Assembly (NCBI GenBank): GCA_026400375.1
Contig: JAPLPG010000329.1
Location: forward strand, 1-64,000
Reading direction: 5' to 3'
Source: Novosphingobium sp.
GTDB lineage: Bacteria; Pseudomonadota; Alphaproteobacteria; Sphingomonadales; Sphingomonadaceae
Length of the DNA: 64,000 bases
Position numbers and translations under genes: made by a program. The notes beneath the pieces were generated by a model that ran no database searches, had not been told where the DNA came from, and saw only the letters and a program-made list of their open reading frames with translations. Positions 50,226 to 60,549 of the stretch are shown here, in pieces. Within the stretch, counting starts at the first letter, position 1; each line of letters starts with the position of its first letter.

Positions 50226-51077
50226 CTACTTGCCCTTGAACTGCTTGAGATATTCGTTGTCGGGCGAAAGCACGATCGACGTGCTCGAGCCCTTTTGGGC
50301 AAATGTCGTGTCATAGCTCTGCATGGCGCGGTAGAAATCGTAGAACGCCGGGTCCTTGTTGAAGGCATCGGCATAGGTCCGGGCCGCGGTCGCCTCGGCG
50401 GTGGCGCGGATGATCTGCGCCTGCTTCTGGCCTTGCGCCCGAATGGTCGCGGCTTCCTGCTGGCGCGCGGTGGCCATGCGGGTGAACGCCGATTCCAGCG
50501 GAGTGCCTTCGGGCAGGTCGGCGCGCTTGATGCGCACGTCGATGATCTGCGCGCCATATTCGCGCGCTTCACGGTCAAGCCCCTGGCGGATCTGCTCCAT
50601 CGCGCGGCCGCGATCGGCGGTCAGCAGCGATTCGAAGGTCCGCTTGCCCAGTTCCTGCCGCAGCGCGGAATTGAGGATCGGCTGAAGCTGCACGGCCAGA
50701 CGCTCGGTCGTCCCGGCGGTCTGCACCATCTGCACCGGATCGATGATGCGGAAGCGGGCAAAGGCGTCCACTTCGAGGCGGCGCTGGTCGGCCGACAGCA
50801 CCTGCTGGCGTTCCATGTCGAGATCGAGGATGCGGCGATCGACTTCAACCACCTGTTCCATGAACGGGATGCGCCAGATGATGCCTGCGCCGGTCTGGCC
50901 GAAATCGGCATCGGGCTTGAAGCGGTTGATCACGCGATCGGGCTGGCCCAGCCGCACGATCACCGCCTGGGTCGTTTCATCGACGACTTTCAGGCAACTG
51001 GCGGCGGCCAACAGCGCGATCAATGCCGCAATGATGATGGCCTTCTGGTCGTGCCACAGCGTCTGCAAGGGGTTCAT
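50226..51077 (-). CDS. hflC: protease modulator HflC
   Basis: SPFH/prohibitin-type: VDETTQAVIVRLGQPDRVINRFKPDADFGQTGAGIIWRIPF, LDREAREYGAQIIDVRIKRADLPEG. Confidence 0.92.
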   Translation of the reverse strand: MNPLQTLWHDQKAIIIAALIALLAAASCLKVVDETTQAVIVRLGQPDRVINRFKPDADFGQTGAGIIWRIPFMEQVVEVDRRILDLDMERQQVLSADQRRLEVDAFARFRIIDPVQMVQTAGTTERLAVQLQPILNSALRQELGKRTFESLLTADRGRAMEQIRQGLDREAREYGAQIIDVRIKRADLPEGTPLESAFTRMATARQQEAATIRAQGQKQAQIIRATAEATAARTYADAFNKDPAFYDFYRAMQSYDTTFAQKGSSTSIVLSPDNEYLKQFKGK

Positions 51078-51078
51078 C

Positions 51079-52203
51079 TCACTGGCCTCCTGCGGCAGCG
51101 GCGGGAGCCGGTTCAGCGCGCTTCAGTGCGGGTAGCGGCAGATAGGTCTGCACGCCCGGCGCCTCGAGCACGACCTTGTCGGTCTGGCTCAATACCCGCT
51201 CCATCGTTTCGTAATACATGCGCCGGCGGGTCACTTCCGGGGAAAGCTTGTACTGTTCGTAGACCTTGTCGAACGCTGTCGCCTCACCCCCGGCGCGCGC
51301 GGTCAGCTGCTGCGCCCAGGCCTGCGCCCGGTTCACTTCGCTCTGCGCGTCCTGCTGGGCGGCCAGCACTTCCTTGAAGGCATCGACCACCTTGGTCGGC
51401 GGATCGGTCTTCTTGATGTCCACGCCCTGGATCACGACGCCCGAACGATAGGCGTCGAGCACGTTCTGCATCCGGTCGCGCACGCTCTGTTCGATCTGCT
51501 GGCGGCCCGAACCCATCGCATCGTTCAGCGTTACCTCGGCGATGGACTGGCGCATGGCGGCTTCGGCCAGTTCGCGCACGGTCTGCTGGGGCTCTGCCAG
51601 CTGGAACATGTACTGCTTCAGGTCCTTGATGTTCCAGCGCACCAGATAGGTCAGGTCGACCAGGTTCTGGTCGCCGGTCAGCATCAGCTTTTCGCCATCG
51701 CCTTCGGGAATGGATTCGCTGCGCACCGAGGTCACGTCTTCGACCGCGACCGACTGGATCGGCCAGGGCAGCGTGAATGCCGTGCCCGAATCGAGCGTGC
51801 GGCTATAGGCGCCGAAGGTGGTGACCACGCCCTTTTCCTGCGGCGAGATCAGATGGACCATCGATGTCGACAGCCACAGCGCTGCAACCACGGCAATGCC
51901 GACCGGCAGCCACGATTTGCCATCGGGCCGCTGCGGCATGCGCGGCAAGGTGGGGCCGCGCCCGCCCCCGCCACCACCGCCCTTGCGGTTGCGGAAGATG
52001 TCTTCGATGTTGGGGCCACGGCGCTGGCCCGACCCGTTGCCGGCAGGGGGCTTGCCCGATTGCGGCGGCAGCCAGGGATTGCGCGGACCATCGCCCGATG
52101 GCGTCGGCGCAGGCGGGGCTTCGGGTGCATCGCCCGGTTCCCTTTCGCCCGAGGGCGCGGAATCGCCGCTGCCCGAACCCCAGGGGCTTTTCTTACCGGT
52201 CAT
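51079..52203 (-). CDS. hflK: FtsH protease activity modulator HflK
   Basis: MTGKKSPWGSGSGDSAPSGE...; NIEDIFRNRKGGGGGGGRGP; ISPQEKGVVTTFGAYSRTLDSG; upstream ATG at 52272 also possible. Confidence 0.92.
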   Translation of the reverse strand: MTGKKSPWGSGSGDSAPSGEREPGDAPEAPPAPTPSGDGPRNPWLPPQSGKPPAGNGSGQRRGPNIEDIFRNRKGGGGGGGRGPTLPRMPQRPDGKSWLPVGIAVVAALWLSTSMVHLISPQEKGVVTTFGAYSRTLDSGTAFTLPWPIQSVAVEDVTSVRSESIPEGDGEKLMLTGDQNLVDLTYLVRWNIKDLKQYMFQLAEPQQTVRELAEAAMRQSIAEVTLNDAMGSGRQQIEQSVRDRMQNVLDAYRSGVVIQGVDIKKTDPPTKVVDAFKEVLAAQQDAQSEVNRAQAWAQQLTARAGGEATAFDKVYEQYKLSPEVTRRRMYYETMERVLSQTDKVVLEAPGVQTYLPLPALKRAEPAPAAAAGGQ

Positions 52204-52380
52204 GAAAAGACCGGTCAGGAAGTGGCTTGGCCCCCGGCCGATACGCGTGAATAGTCCAACCTGATCTGTCATGCATTCGTTATAGGAACCCTCGCTGCGA
52301 AAAACAGTGTCCATTCCCGAAAATTCATCTGCTAGGGCCGGCGGGCAAGGCTTCGTTACGAAGCAGGACAGGGAATTGTC

Positions 52381-53346
52381 GTGAGCATGGATGAAATGGC
52401 GCTGCGCGATGCGCTCGAACAGGCGGCGGGTGACCGGCTGCAATCGCTGAAACTGGCCGAAAACGTGGCCACCGTCATGCTCGAAGTGGGCGGGCTGGAG
52501 CGGCTGGACCGGGACAAGCTGGAGATGGCCGTCCGCGATGCGGCACGGAAAGCGGGCGTCGCCGACTTGCGGCTGGGCATGACGGCAGAGCGCAAGGCGC
52601 GGCTGATCATTGCCGTGTGATCGGGCAAGGGAGGCGTGGGCAAGTCCACGCTGTCGGCCAATCTGGCGGTGGCCATGGCGCGTCTGGGGCGCAAGGTCGG
52701 GCTGGTCGATGCCGACATCTACGGCCCCTCGCAGCCACGCCTGCTGATGACCGAGGGCCGCAAGCCCGAAGCGGAAGGCAACAAGATGCACCCGGTGCCC
52801 AGCCCCTGGGGCGTGCCGATGCTGTCGATGGGGCATCTGGTCCAGCCGGGACAGGCCATCGCCTGGCGCGGCCCGATGGCGGGCAATGCGCTGAACCAGC
52901 TGATCGATGCGCACTGGGGCGATACTGAAATCCTGGTGGTGGACCTGCCGCCCGGCACCGGTGACGTGCAATTGACGATGCTGGCCAAGCACAAGCCGGC
53001 CGGCGCGGTGATCGTCTCCACCCCGCAGGATCTGGCGCTGATGGATGCCACCCGTGCCATCGGCCTGTTCGAACAGGGCAGCGTGCCGCTGATCGGCATG
53101 GTCGAGAACATGGCGGGCTATATCTGTCCCCATTGCGGCGAGGAAAGCGATCCCTTCGGCGTCGGCGGCGCCGAAGCGGCGGCCAGGGTGATGAAGCTGC
53201 CCTTCCTCGGCCGGGTGCCGCTCGACATGGCCATCCGCCGCGAAAGCGATGCCGGCAATCCGCCCGCAGCCGGAGACGGCCCGCAGGCCGAAGCGTTCCT
53301 ATCCATCGCGCGGGCCGTGCTCGCGTGGATCGACGCAAAGCGCTGA
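52381..53346 (+). pseudogene. mrp: Mrp/NBP35/ApbC P-loop ATPase interrupted by in-frame TGA before the Walker A motif
   Basis: MSMDEMALRDALEQAAGDRL...[50 protein letters not shown]; single continuous frame except TGA at 52618..52620. Confidence 0.82.
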
Positions 53347-53351
53347 GGCCG

Positions 53352-55649
53352 ATGCGTCTGACCCGGCGAGGCATGCTGGTAGGAGCAGGGGTGGGCGGCA
53401 CGCTGCTCATCGCCTTCCCGCTGCTGCCGCGCCGCCATCCGGTGCCACTGGCAGCGGGCAAGGACGAACATGTCGTCGATGCCTTCCTGAAAGTCGGGAA
53501 GATCAGGAACGGCGACTGCATCCTGACCATTGCCGTGCCCTTGTGCGAAATGGGGCAGGGCATCACCACGCTGGTCGCCCAGATCGTGGCGGACGAGGCA
53601 GGCGCGGACTGGCGCAAGGTGGCGGTGGAAGCCGCGCCGATCAGTCCGGCCTATGCCGATCCGGTGCTGTCGGCCAGATGGGCGCCGCTGTGGATGCCGG
53701 CGTTCGCCTCATTGGGCGAAGATGCCGATGGCACGCTGGCCCGGCTCCATGCCGAACGCGGACCGTTGATGATTACCGCCGATGGCACTGCGCTCGCCGC
53801 CTTCGAAGCGCCTCTGCGCGCGGCCGGCGCGGCCCTGCGCGCGATGATGGCGCAGGCCGCGGCAGACAAGTGGGGCGTCGGCTGGGAGGAATGCGATACG
53901 AAGGACAGCTTCGTGACGCATGGCAGGAAGCGCCTGTCCTTCGGCCAGTTGCTCGATGCCGCCGTGGATTACGATCCGCCCGCCGTGCCGGTGCTGCGTG
54001 CCGAACCCCCGCGTGAGGCGCCCGGCCAGTTTCCCGAAGGGGCCCCGGCGCGCCGTCCCCGGCTGGATCTGCCCGCCAAGGTCGATGGCAGCTTCACCTT
54101 TGCCGCCGACGTGCGCCTGCCCGGCATGGTCTTTGCCGCGATTGCCCATGGACCGCAGGGGTCCAGCGTGCTGTCGAGCTACGACAAGCAGGCCGCAGCA
54201 GCGGTGCGCGGGCTGGTGACCGTGGTCAAGGCCCGGCGCTGGCTCGCCGCCGTCGCCACCGGCTGGCATGCCGCCGACAAGGCAGTGCGGGCGATGGAGC
54301 CGCGCTTCACCGCAGACGGTCCGATTGCCGATAGCGAGAAGGTGCTCGTCGCGCTCGACAAGGCGCTGACCAAGGGCGATCCGCAGCGCCTCATGGCCGA
54401 AGGCGATCCCGATGTGCTGCTCGCCAGGCCTTCGCTTACGGCGCGCTACGATATCGACGCTGCGTTTCATGCCCCGCTCGAAACGGCCAGCGCCACCGCG
54501 CGGATGCGGCACGGCAAGCTTGAGCTGTGGATCGCCACGCAAGCGCCGGAACGCGCGCGGCGCGCGGCGGCGCGGGCGGCGGGCGTCGGCCGCGCCGATG
54601 TCATCGTCTATCCGATGCACGCCGGCGGCAGCTTCGATGCCCGGCTCGATGTGCGCATCGCCGCGCAAGTTGCCACGATCTGCCGGATCGTCGGCAAGCC
54701 GGTGCAGCTGACCTATTCGCGCTGGCAGGAAGCGCTCGCAGGGATTCCCCGCACGCCGCTGTCGGCGCAGCTGGATGGCGCGATCAGTCCGGACAAGACG
54801 CGCGTTCTGGGCTGGCGCACGCGGCTGGCGGTTCCGGCAACGGCGCTGGAATCGGGCGCGCGCCTGCTCGATGGGTGGGGCGTCGGCCAGGCGCTCGATC
54901 TGCAGGACCGGGCCGATCCGCTGGCCTGCGAAGGGGCGATGCCGCTGTACCGCATTCCCGAAAAGGCAGTGGACCAGGTGCCCCTGTCGCTGCGCCAGCC
55001 CACCGCGCGGTTTCGCGGGCAGGCCCATGGCTACACCGCCTTCCTGACCGAAAGCTTCATCGACGAACTCGCCCACGCGGCGGGCAAGGAGCCGCTGTCG
55101 TTCCGCGTCGGCATGCTGGAAGGCGAGCCGCGCGTGGTGGCCTGCCTGCAAGGCGCAGGACGGCTGGCGCAATGGGGCGGCGGGATCGAGGCATCGGGCC
55201 AGGGCATCGCGTTCCACCAGATGACGCTGCCCACCGGCAGCGGCGCCACCGCCAGGGGCCTGATCGCGGTCGTCGCCACCGCACGGGCCGAAGCGGGCGT
55301 GGTGCGGGTGGAGCGGCTCAGCGCCTATGTCGACATCGGCCGCATCGTGAACATGGCGATTGCCCGCCAGCAGATCGAAGGCGGGCTGATGTTCGGACTT
55401 GCCCACGCCGTCGGCGGCAGCAGCGGCTATGCCAAAGGGCGGCCGATTGCGGCAAGACTGGCGCAATTGGGACTACCCCTGCTTGCCGATTGCCCCAAGG
55501 TTGATATTGCCTTTGCCGACAGCAACGAGGACCCGTTCGATCCCGGCGAACTGGGAATGGTGGCGGTCGCTCCGGCTATCGCCAATGCCCTGTTTTCGGC
55601 TACGGGCGTGCGCTTCCGGCGATTGCCGTTAATTTCCGAAGGCTTTTGA
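53352..55649 (+). CDS. iorB: molybdopterin-dependent oxidoreductase large subunit (IorB-like), Tat signal
   Basis: RLTRRGMLVGAGVGG Tat-like start, VPLCEMGQGITTLVAQIVADEAGADW, PMHAGGSFDARLDVRIAAQVATI, single-chain xanthine-dehydrogenase-like layout. Confidence 0.85.
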   Translation: MRLTRRGMLVGAGVGGTLLIAFPLLPRRHPVPLAAGKDEHVVDAFLKVGKIRNGDCILTIAVPLCEMGQGITTLVAQIVADEAGADWRKVAVEAAPISPAYADPVLSARWAPLWMPAFASLGEDADGTLARLHAERGPLMITADGTALAAFEAPLRAAGAALRAMMAQAAADKWGVGWEECDTKDSFVTHGRKRLSFGQLLDAAVDYDPPAVPVLRAEPPREAPGQFPEGAPARRPRLDLPAKVDGSFTFAADVRLPGMVFAAIAHGPQGSSVLSSYDKQAAAAVRGLVTVVKARRWLAAVATGWHAADKAVRAMEPRFTADGPIADSEKVLVALDKALTKGDPQRLMAEGDPDVLLARPSLTARYDIDAAFHAPLETASATARMRHGKLELWIATQAPERARRAAARAAGVGRADVIVYPMHAGGSFDARLDVRIAAQVATICRIVGKPVQLTYSRWQEALAGIPRTPLSAQLDGAISPDKTRVLGWRTRLAVPATALESGARLLDGWGVGQALDLQDRADPLACEGAMPLYRIPEKAVDQVPLSLRQPTARFRGQAHGYTAFLTESFIDELAHAAGKEPLSFRVGMLEGEPRVVACLQGAGRLAQWGGGIEASGQGIAFHQMTLPTGSGATARGLIAVVATARAEAGVVRVERLSAYVDIGRIVNMAIARQQIEGGLMFGLAHAVGGSSGYAKGRPIAARLAQLGLPLLADCPKVDIAFADSNEDPFDPGELGMVAVAPAIANALFSATGVRFRRLPLISEGF

Positions 55650-55667
55650 GCCTGTCTTTTAAGGACC

Positions 55668-56684
55668 ATGATGCAACGCCCTGCCGATCATCCTGTTGTG
55701 CTTACCGGCAAGATCGGCGTTCTCGTCGTCAACCTCGGCACGCCCGATTCCCCCGATGTGCCTGCGGTAAAGCGCTACCTGAAGGAGTTCCTTTCGGATT
55801 CGCGCGTGGTGGAAATCCCCCGGCTGATCTGGCAGCCGATCCTGCGCGGCATCATCCTCAACACCCGGCCCAAGAAATCGGCCCACGCCTATGCGCAAGT
55901 GTGGAGCGAGGACGGCTCGCCGCTCGCCGCCATCACCAAGGCGCAGGCGCGCGCCTTGCAGGAACGGCTCGGCGATGCCGCGATCGTCCGCCATGCGATG
56001 CGCTACCAGTCGCCCGCCGTGGCCGCAGAGCTTGACGCCTTGCTGGCGGCAGGGTGCGAACGCATCCTGATCGCGCCGCTCTATCCGCACTATTCGGGCG
56101 CCACCACCGCCTCGGCGCTCGATGCCGTGGCCGACTGGATCAAGGCCCGCCGCCGCCTGCCCGCGCTGCGCACCCTGCCGCCCTATCACGATGACCCGGC
56201 CTTCATCGGCGCGCTCCATGCACAGATGTCGCGAGAGATCGCGGCGCTGGCGTTCACGCCCGAACTGCTGCTGCTGAGCTACCACGGCATGCCCGAACGC
56301 ACGCTGCTGCTCGGCGATCCCTATCACTGCCACTGCCGCAAGACCTCGCGCCTGCTGGCTGAACGCTTCGCGCAGAGCCACCCCGGCCTGCGGCTGGAAA
56401 CCACGTTCCAGTCGCGCTTCGGCCGTGCCAAGTGGCTGGAACCTGCCACCGACACCGTGCTGATCGAAGAGGCGACCAAAGGCACCCGCCGCATCGTCAT
56501 CGCCGCGCCTGCATTCTCGGCCGATTGCCTCGAGACGCTGGAAGAACTGGCCATCCGCGGCAAGGAAGATTTCGAAGCGGCAGGCGGCACGCACTTTGCC
56601 GCGCTCAGCTGCCTCAACGCCGGTTCAGAAGGCGTGGACATGCTCGAAACGCTCATCCGCCGCGAACTGTCGGGCTGGATCTGA
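55668..56684 (+). CDS. hemH: ferrochelatase
   Basis: GVLVVNLGTPDSPDVPAVKRYLKEFLSDSRVVEIPRLIW, LYPHYSGATTASALDAV, SYHGMPERTLLLGDPYHCHCRKTSRLLAE. Confidence 0.96.
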   Translation: MMQRPADHPVVLTGKIGVLVVNLGTPDSPDVPAVKRYLKEFLSDSRVVEIPRLIWQPILRGIILNTRPKKSAHAYAQVWSEDGSPLAAITKAQARALQERLGDAAIVRHAMRYQSPAVAAELDALLAAGCERILIAPLYPHYSGATTASALDAVADWIKARRRLPALRTLPPYHDDPAFIGALHAQMSREIAALAFTPELLLLSYHGMPERTLLLGDPYHCHCRKTSRLLAERFAQSHPGLRLETTFQSRFGRAKWLEPATDTVLIEEATKGTRRIVIAAPAFSADCLETLEELAIRGKEDFEAAGGTHFAALSCLNAGSEGVDMLETLIRRELSGWI

Positions 56685-56752
56685 ACTACCCTCTTGGCCG
56701 CTGCCGAATGGCATGTTAATTGCCCGGTTAAATTGATAAACCGGGAGAGACC

Positions 56753-58147
56753 ATGGCCAGTATAGCGCCCGATATCGGCACCCACCTGCACACCGACCGG
56801 GCCAATCCGCACTGGGTGCGTCTGGGTGATGACAGCAAGCTCGATCACATCCCGGGCGAAGATGGCTGGCCGGTGCTGGGCACCACGCTGATGCAGTTGG
56901 CCGATCCGCTCGGCTTCCAGAAACGCATGGCCGATACCTACGGCCCGGTGTTCCGCACGCGCAGCTTCGGGCGGCGCGGGGTCAATCTGGTCGGCGCCGA
57001 TGCCAACGAACTGGTGCTGTTCGATCGCGAAAAGCTGTTTTCCAACGAGCAGGGCTGGGGCCCGGTGCTCAACCTGCTGTTCCCGCGCGGGCTGATGCTG
57101 ATGGATTTCGAAGCCCATCGCATCGATCGCCGCGCGCTGTCGATCGCCTTCAAGCCCGAACCGATGCGCGCCTATTGCGGCGTGCTCAACACCGGCATCG
57201 CCTCGGCCATGGCTGGCTGGGGCGGCCCGATGCGGCTCTACGATGCGATCAAGGCGCTGACCCTCGATACCGCCGCATCCAGCTTCCTTGGCCTGCCGCT
57301 GGGGCCAGAGGCGGACCGCCTGAACCAGGCCTTCGTCGACATGGTCCAGGCCTCGGTCGGCGTGGTCCGCAAGCCGCTGCCGTTCACCAAGATGGGCAAG
57401 GGCGTGGCCGGGCGGCGGCTGATGGTCGAATACTTCGGACGGCTGGTGCGCGAACGCCGCGCCCATCCGGGCCAGGACATGTTCAGCCAGTTTGCGCTCG
57501 CCACCAGAGACGATGGCTCGCTCCTGCCCGAAGATGTCGTGGTCGATCACATGATCTTCCTGATGATGGCCGCGCACGATACGATCACCTCGTCGGCCAC
57601 CGTGCTGTTCTGGCAACTGGCCAGGAACCCCGATTGGCAGGACAAGCTGCGGGCCGAGGCGCGCGCGGTTACCGGCGGAGTCGGGCTGTCGCTCGCCTAT
57701 GAAGACCTTGGCCGGATGGAGCTGACCGAGATGGCGTTCAAGGAAGCGCTGCGCTTCATGCCGCCTGTGCCCAACATGCCGCGCCGCGCGCTGCGCGATT
57801 TCCGCTTCGGCGGTTATGACATACCCGCCGGCACGCCCATCGGCATCAGCCCTGCTGCGGTCCACCACGATCCGGCGCATTGGGACCAGCCGCAGGTGTT
57901 CGATCCGATGCGCTTCACGGCAGATAAGGTGGCGGCGCGGCACAAGTATGCCTGGGCACCGTTCGGCGGCGGCGCGCACATGTGCCTGGGGCTGCATTTC
58001 GCCTATATGCAGGTCAAGTTGCTGGCCAACCACATCCTCACGCGGTTCGAGATCGTGATGCAGCCGGGGGCAGAGCCGCAGTGGCAGGCCTGGCCGATCC
58101 CCAAGCCGCGCGATGGCCTGAAGGTGGCGCTGCGCCGACTCGGCTGA
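56753..58147 (+). CDS. cytochrome P450
   Basis: MAAHDTITSSATVLFWQLA (I-helix), FKEALRFMPPVPNMPRR (ExxR), FGGGAHMCLGLHFAYMQVK heme loop. Confidence 0.95.
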   Translation: MASIAPDIGTHLHTDRANPHWVRLGDDSKLDHIPGEDGWPVLGTTLMQLADPLGFQKRMADTYGPVFRTRSFGRRGVNLVGADANELVLFDREKLFSNEQGWGPVLNLLFPRGLMLMDFEAHRIDRRALSIAFKPEPMRAYCGVLNTGIASAMAGWGGPMRLYDAIKALTLDTAASSFLGLPLGPEADRLNQAFVDMVQASVGVVRKPLPFTKMGKGVAGRRLMVEYFGRLVRERRAHPGQDMFSQFALATRDDGSLLPEDVVVDHMIFLMMAAHDTITSSATVLFWQLARNPDWQDKLRAEARAVTGGVGLSLAYEDLGRMELTEMAFKEALRFMPPVPNMPRRALRDFRFGGYDIPAGTPIGISPAAVHHDPAHWDQPQVFDPMRFTADKVAARHKYAWAPFGGGAHMCLGLHFAYMQVKLLANHILTRFEIVMQPGAEPQWQAWPIPKPRDGLKVALRRLG

Positions 58148-58278
58148 TGCACCGAATCTGTTGACGATTCGATGCGCCACCGCTAAGGGCCGCGCTTTCC
58201 GGCGGGATATTCCGCCATCCCGCAAGTATTCACGCGGCCGCCCCGTGCGCCCGCCAAGGCACGAGAAACAGGAAAACC

Positions 58279-58539
58279 ATGGCCAACACGCCGCAAGCCC
58301 GTAAGCGTATCCGTCGCAACGATCGCCGCGCCGAAATCAACGGCAACCGCCTCTCGCGCATCCGCACTTTCGTCAAGAAGGTCGAATCGGCGCTTGAAGG
58401 TGGTGACAAGTCGGGTGCGGCAGAAGCGCTGAAGGCGGCGCAGCCTGAACTGGCGCGTGGCGTTGCCCGTGGCGTGCTGCACAAGAACACCGTGGCGCGC
58501 AAGCTGTCGCGCCTGACGAAGCGCGTCGCCGCTCTCTGA
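58279..58539 (+). CDS. rpsT: 30S ribosomal protein S20
   Basis: [39 protein letters not shown]...[21 protein letters not shown]. Confidence 0.96.
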   Translation: MANTPQARKRIRRNDRRAEINGNRLSRIRTFVKKVESALEGGDKSGAAEALKAAQPELARGVARGVLHKNTVARKLSRLTKRVAAL

Positions 58540-58645
58540 TCGCACCGTTCCAGAGCAATCTGGCGGTCCGGATCGGACCTAATCGAATCGCTGGCCAATC
58601 CGGTTCACGCGTTCTTTCGGTTAAGGCAGCACAAACATGGAACGT

Positions 58646-58673
58646 GGCCGGCGAGTGCTTCGCCGGCCCTTTT
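58646..58673 (+). terminator. Rho-independent terminator downstream of rpsT
   Basis: GGCCGGCG-agtgctt-CGCCGGCC-CTTTT. Confidence 0.75.
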
Positions 58674-59150
58674 CATTTGTGCAGCGCAAGTATGACGCCG
58701 CGCTCTATTGTTACAGTGTGCAGACGCAGCAAGTCACGGAAACTACGCGATTCGCATGGTTAGAGTGCTGAGAATAAGTAAAAACCCTTAAAAATCAGCA
58801 TGTTAATGCAGTCGTGCGGGTTAGCGGGAGTCAAGGGCATTTATTTCAGTTTTTTTGCGCCCTCCCTGCTTGCGCGATAGGCCCGAAGGCCAATAGACAG
58901 TTCTCACCGGCGGCGGGAATCACTGCCAACTGGTGTCACTGGACATTTTTCGAACAGGACCTGTCGCACACTGCGCGGCAGTTAGTGGTTATTTATGCCT
59001 GCGTGCCGTGAAAGGCGCGCGGGTAAGGAAGTTGGGGCGCGAAGCGTGAAGGTGGACGATTTCGCAGGAGGTGGCGCAGGGGGCGCGGCGGTCGGTACGG
59101 ACCGCACTACAGATCGTATCGGGGCAGGCAGGAAGGGACGTGACAGCACA

Positions 59151-60545
59151 ATGATCGAGGACCAGGAAGCGCTGGATCTGGCAGCAGACTGGGCCGACAT
59201 CAGCCAGGGTCTGAAGAAGGATCTCGGCTCGCAACTGCACGCCCAGTGGATCAAGCCGATTCAGCTCGGGGCGTTCTGCAAGGAAACGGGCACGCTCGAC
59301 CTGTTCCTGCCCACCGAATTCTCCGCCAACTGGGTGGCTGATCGCTTTGCCGATCGCCTCAGTCTGGCATGGAAGATCGCCCGGTCCGAAGTGCGCCAGG
59401 TGCGCATCACCGTTCACCCGCGCCGCCGCTCGATGCCGGAAATGCGCGTGGGCGCCGAAGCTTCGGCCCCGGCCCGCGCGCCGGCCTATCTCAACGCCGG
59501 CCCGGCAATGATCGACACCGCCCAGTCGGGCCTCGATCCTTCGCTGACCTTTGCCGAATTCGTGTCCGGCTCGGCCAATGTGCTGGCGCTCAACGCCGCG
59601 CAGCGCATGGCCGCGATCGAGACGCCGCAGTTCTCGCCGCTCTACCTCAAGGGGTCGACCGGACAGGGCAAGACCCACCTGCTCCACGCCATCGGCCACG
59701 CCTTTGCCGCCAACAAGCCGGGCGCGCGCATCTTCTACTGTTCGGCCGAACGCTTCATGATCGAATTCGTGCAGGCCATGCGCTCGAACGAGATGATCGA
59801 GTTCAAGGCGCGGCTGCGCGGTTTCGACATGCTGCTGGTCGATGACATCCAGTTCATCATCGGCAAGGCATCGACGCAGGAGGAATTCCTCCACACCATC
59901 GATGCGCTGATGAGCGCGGGCAAACGCCTGATCGTGGCCGCAGACCGCGCGCCCCAGGCGCTGGACGGCGTCGAACAGCGCCTGCTCTCGCGCCTGTCGA
60001 TGGGCCTTGTCGCTGATATCCAGCCTGCCGACATCGAACTGCGCCGCAAGATCCTCGAACATCGCCTGGCCCGCTTCAACAGCACGCAAGTGCCGGCCGA
60101 CGTGATCGAATTTCTTGCCCGCACGATCAATCGCAACGTGCGCGAACTGGTCGGCGGCCTGAACAAGCTGATCGCCTATGCCCAGCTCACCGGCCAGCCG
60201 GTGTCTTTGCAACTGGCCGAAGAGCAGCTGACCGATATCCTCTCGGCCAACCGCCGCCGCATCACCATCGACGAAATCCAGCGCACGGTCTGCCAGTTCT
60301 ATCGTGTCGACCGCACCGAAATGGCCTCCAAGCGCCGCGCCCGCGCGGTCGTGCGCCCGCGTCAGGTGGCAATGTACCTCGCCAAGGTGCTCACCCCGCG
60401 CTCCTATCCGGAAATCGGCCGCAAGTTCGGCGGCCGCGATCACTCCACCGTGATTCACGCAGTGCGCCTGATCGAGGAATTGCGCACCCGCGATGCCGAC
60501 ATGGACGGCGACGTGCGCACGCTGCTGCGCCAGCTGGAAGACTGA
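59151..60545 (+). CDS. dnaA: chromosomal replication initiator DnaA
   Basis: LYLKGSTGQGKTHLLHAIGHAF, MLLVDDIQFIIGKASTQEEFLHTIDAL, LLSRLSMGLVADIQPADIELRRKIL, YPEIGRKFGGRDHSTVIHAVRLIEEL. Confidence 0.97.
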   Translation: MIEDQEALDLAADWADISQGLKKDLGSQLHAQWIKPIQLGAFCKETGTLDLFLPTEFSANWVADRFADRLSLAWKIARSEVRQVRITVHPRRRSMPEMRVGAEASAPARAPAYLNAGPAMIDTAQSGLDPSLTFAEFVSGSANVLALNAAQRMAAIETPQFSPLYLKGSTGQGKTHLLHAIGHAFAANKPGARIFYCSAERFMIEFVQAMRSNEMIEFKARLRGFDMLLVDDIQFIIGKASTQEEFLHTIDALMSAGKRLIVAADRAPQALDGVEQRLLSRLSMGLVADIQPADIELRRKILEHRLARFNSTQVPADVIEFLARTINRNVRELVGGLNKLIAYAQLTGQPVSLQLAEEQLTDILSANRRRITIDEIQRTVCQFYRVDRTEMASKRRARAVVRPRQVAMYLAKVLTPRSYPEIGRKFGGRDHSTVIHAVRLIEELRTRDADMDGDVRTLLRQLED

Positions 60546-60549
60546 AGGA

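Noticed and set aside
52618-52620. Selenocysteine at the mrp TGA
   Set aside because: No selenoprotein precedent for Mrp at this site and no convincing bacterial SECIS hairpin seen just downstream; single mutation or error is simpler.
56324-58225. 633-aa ORF antisense to P450 and hemH
   Set aside because: Shadow ORF; the opposite strand has clear P450 and ferrochelatase motifs.
58680-59150. oriC at dnaA
   Set aside because: No cluster of TTATNCACA boxes seen; in alphaproteobacteria oriC is often not beside dnaA.
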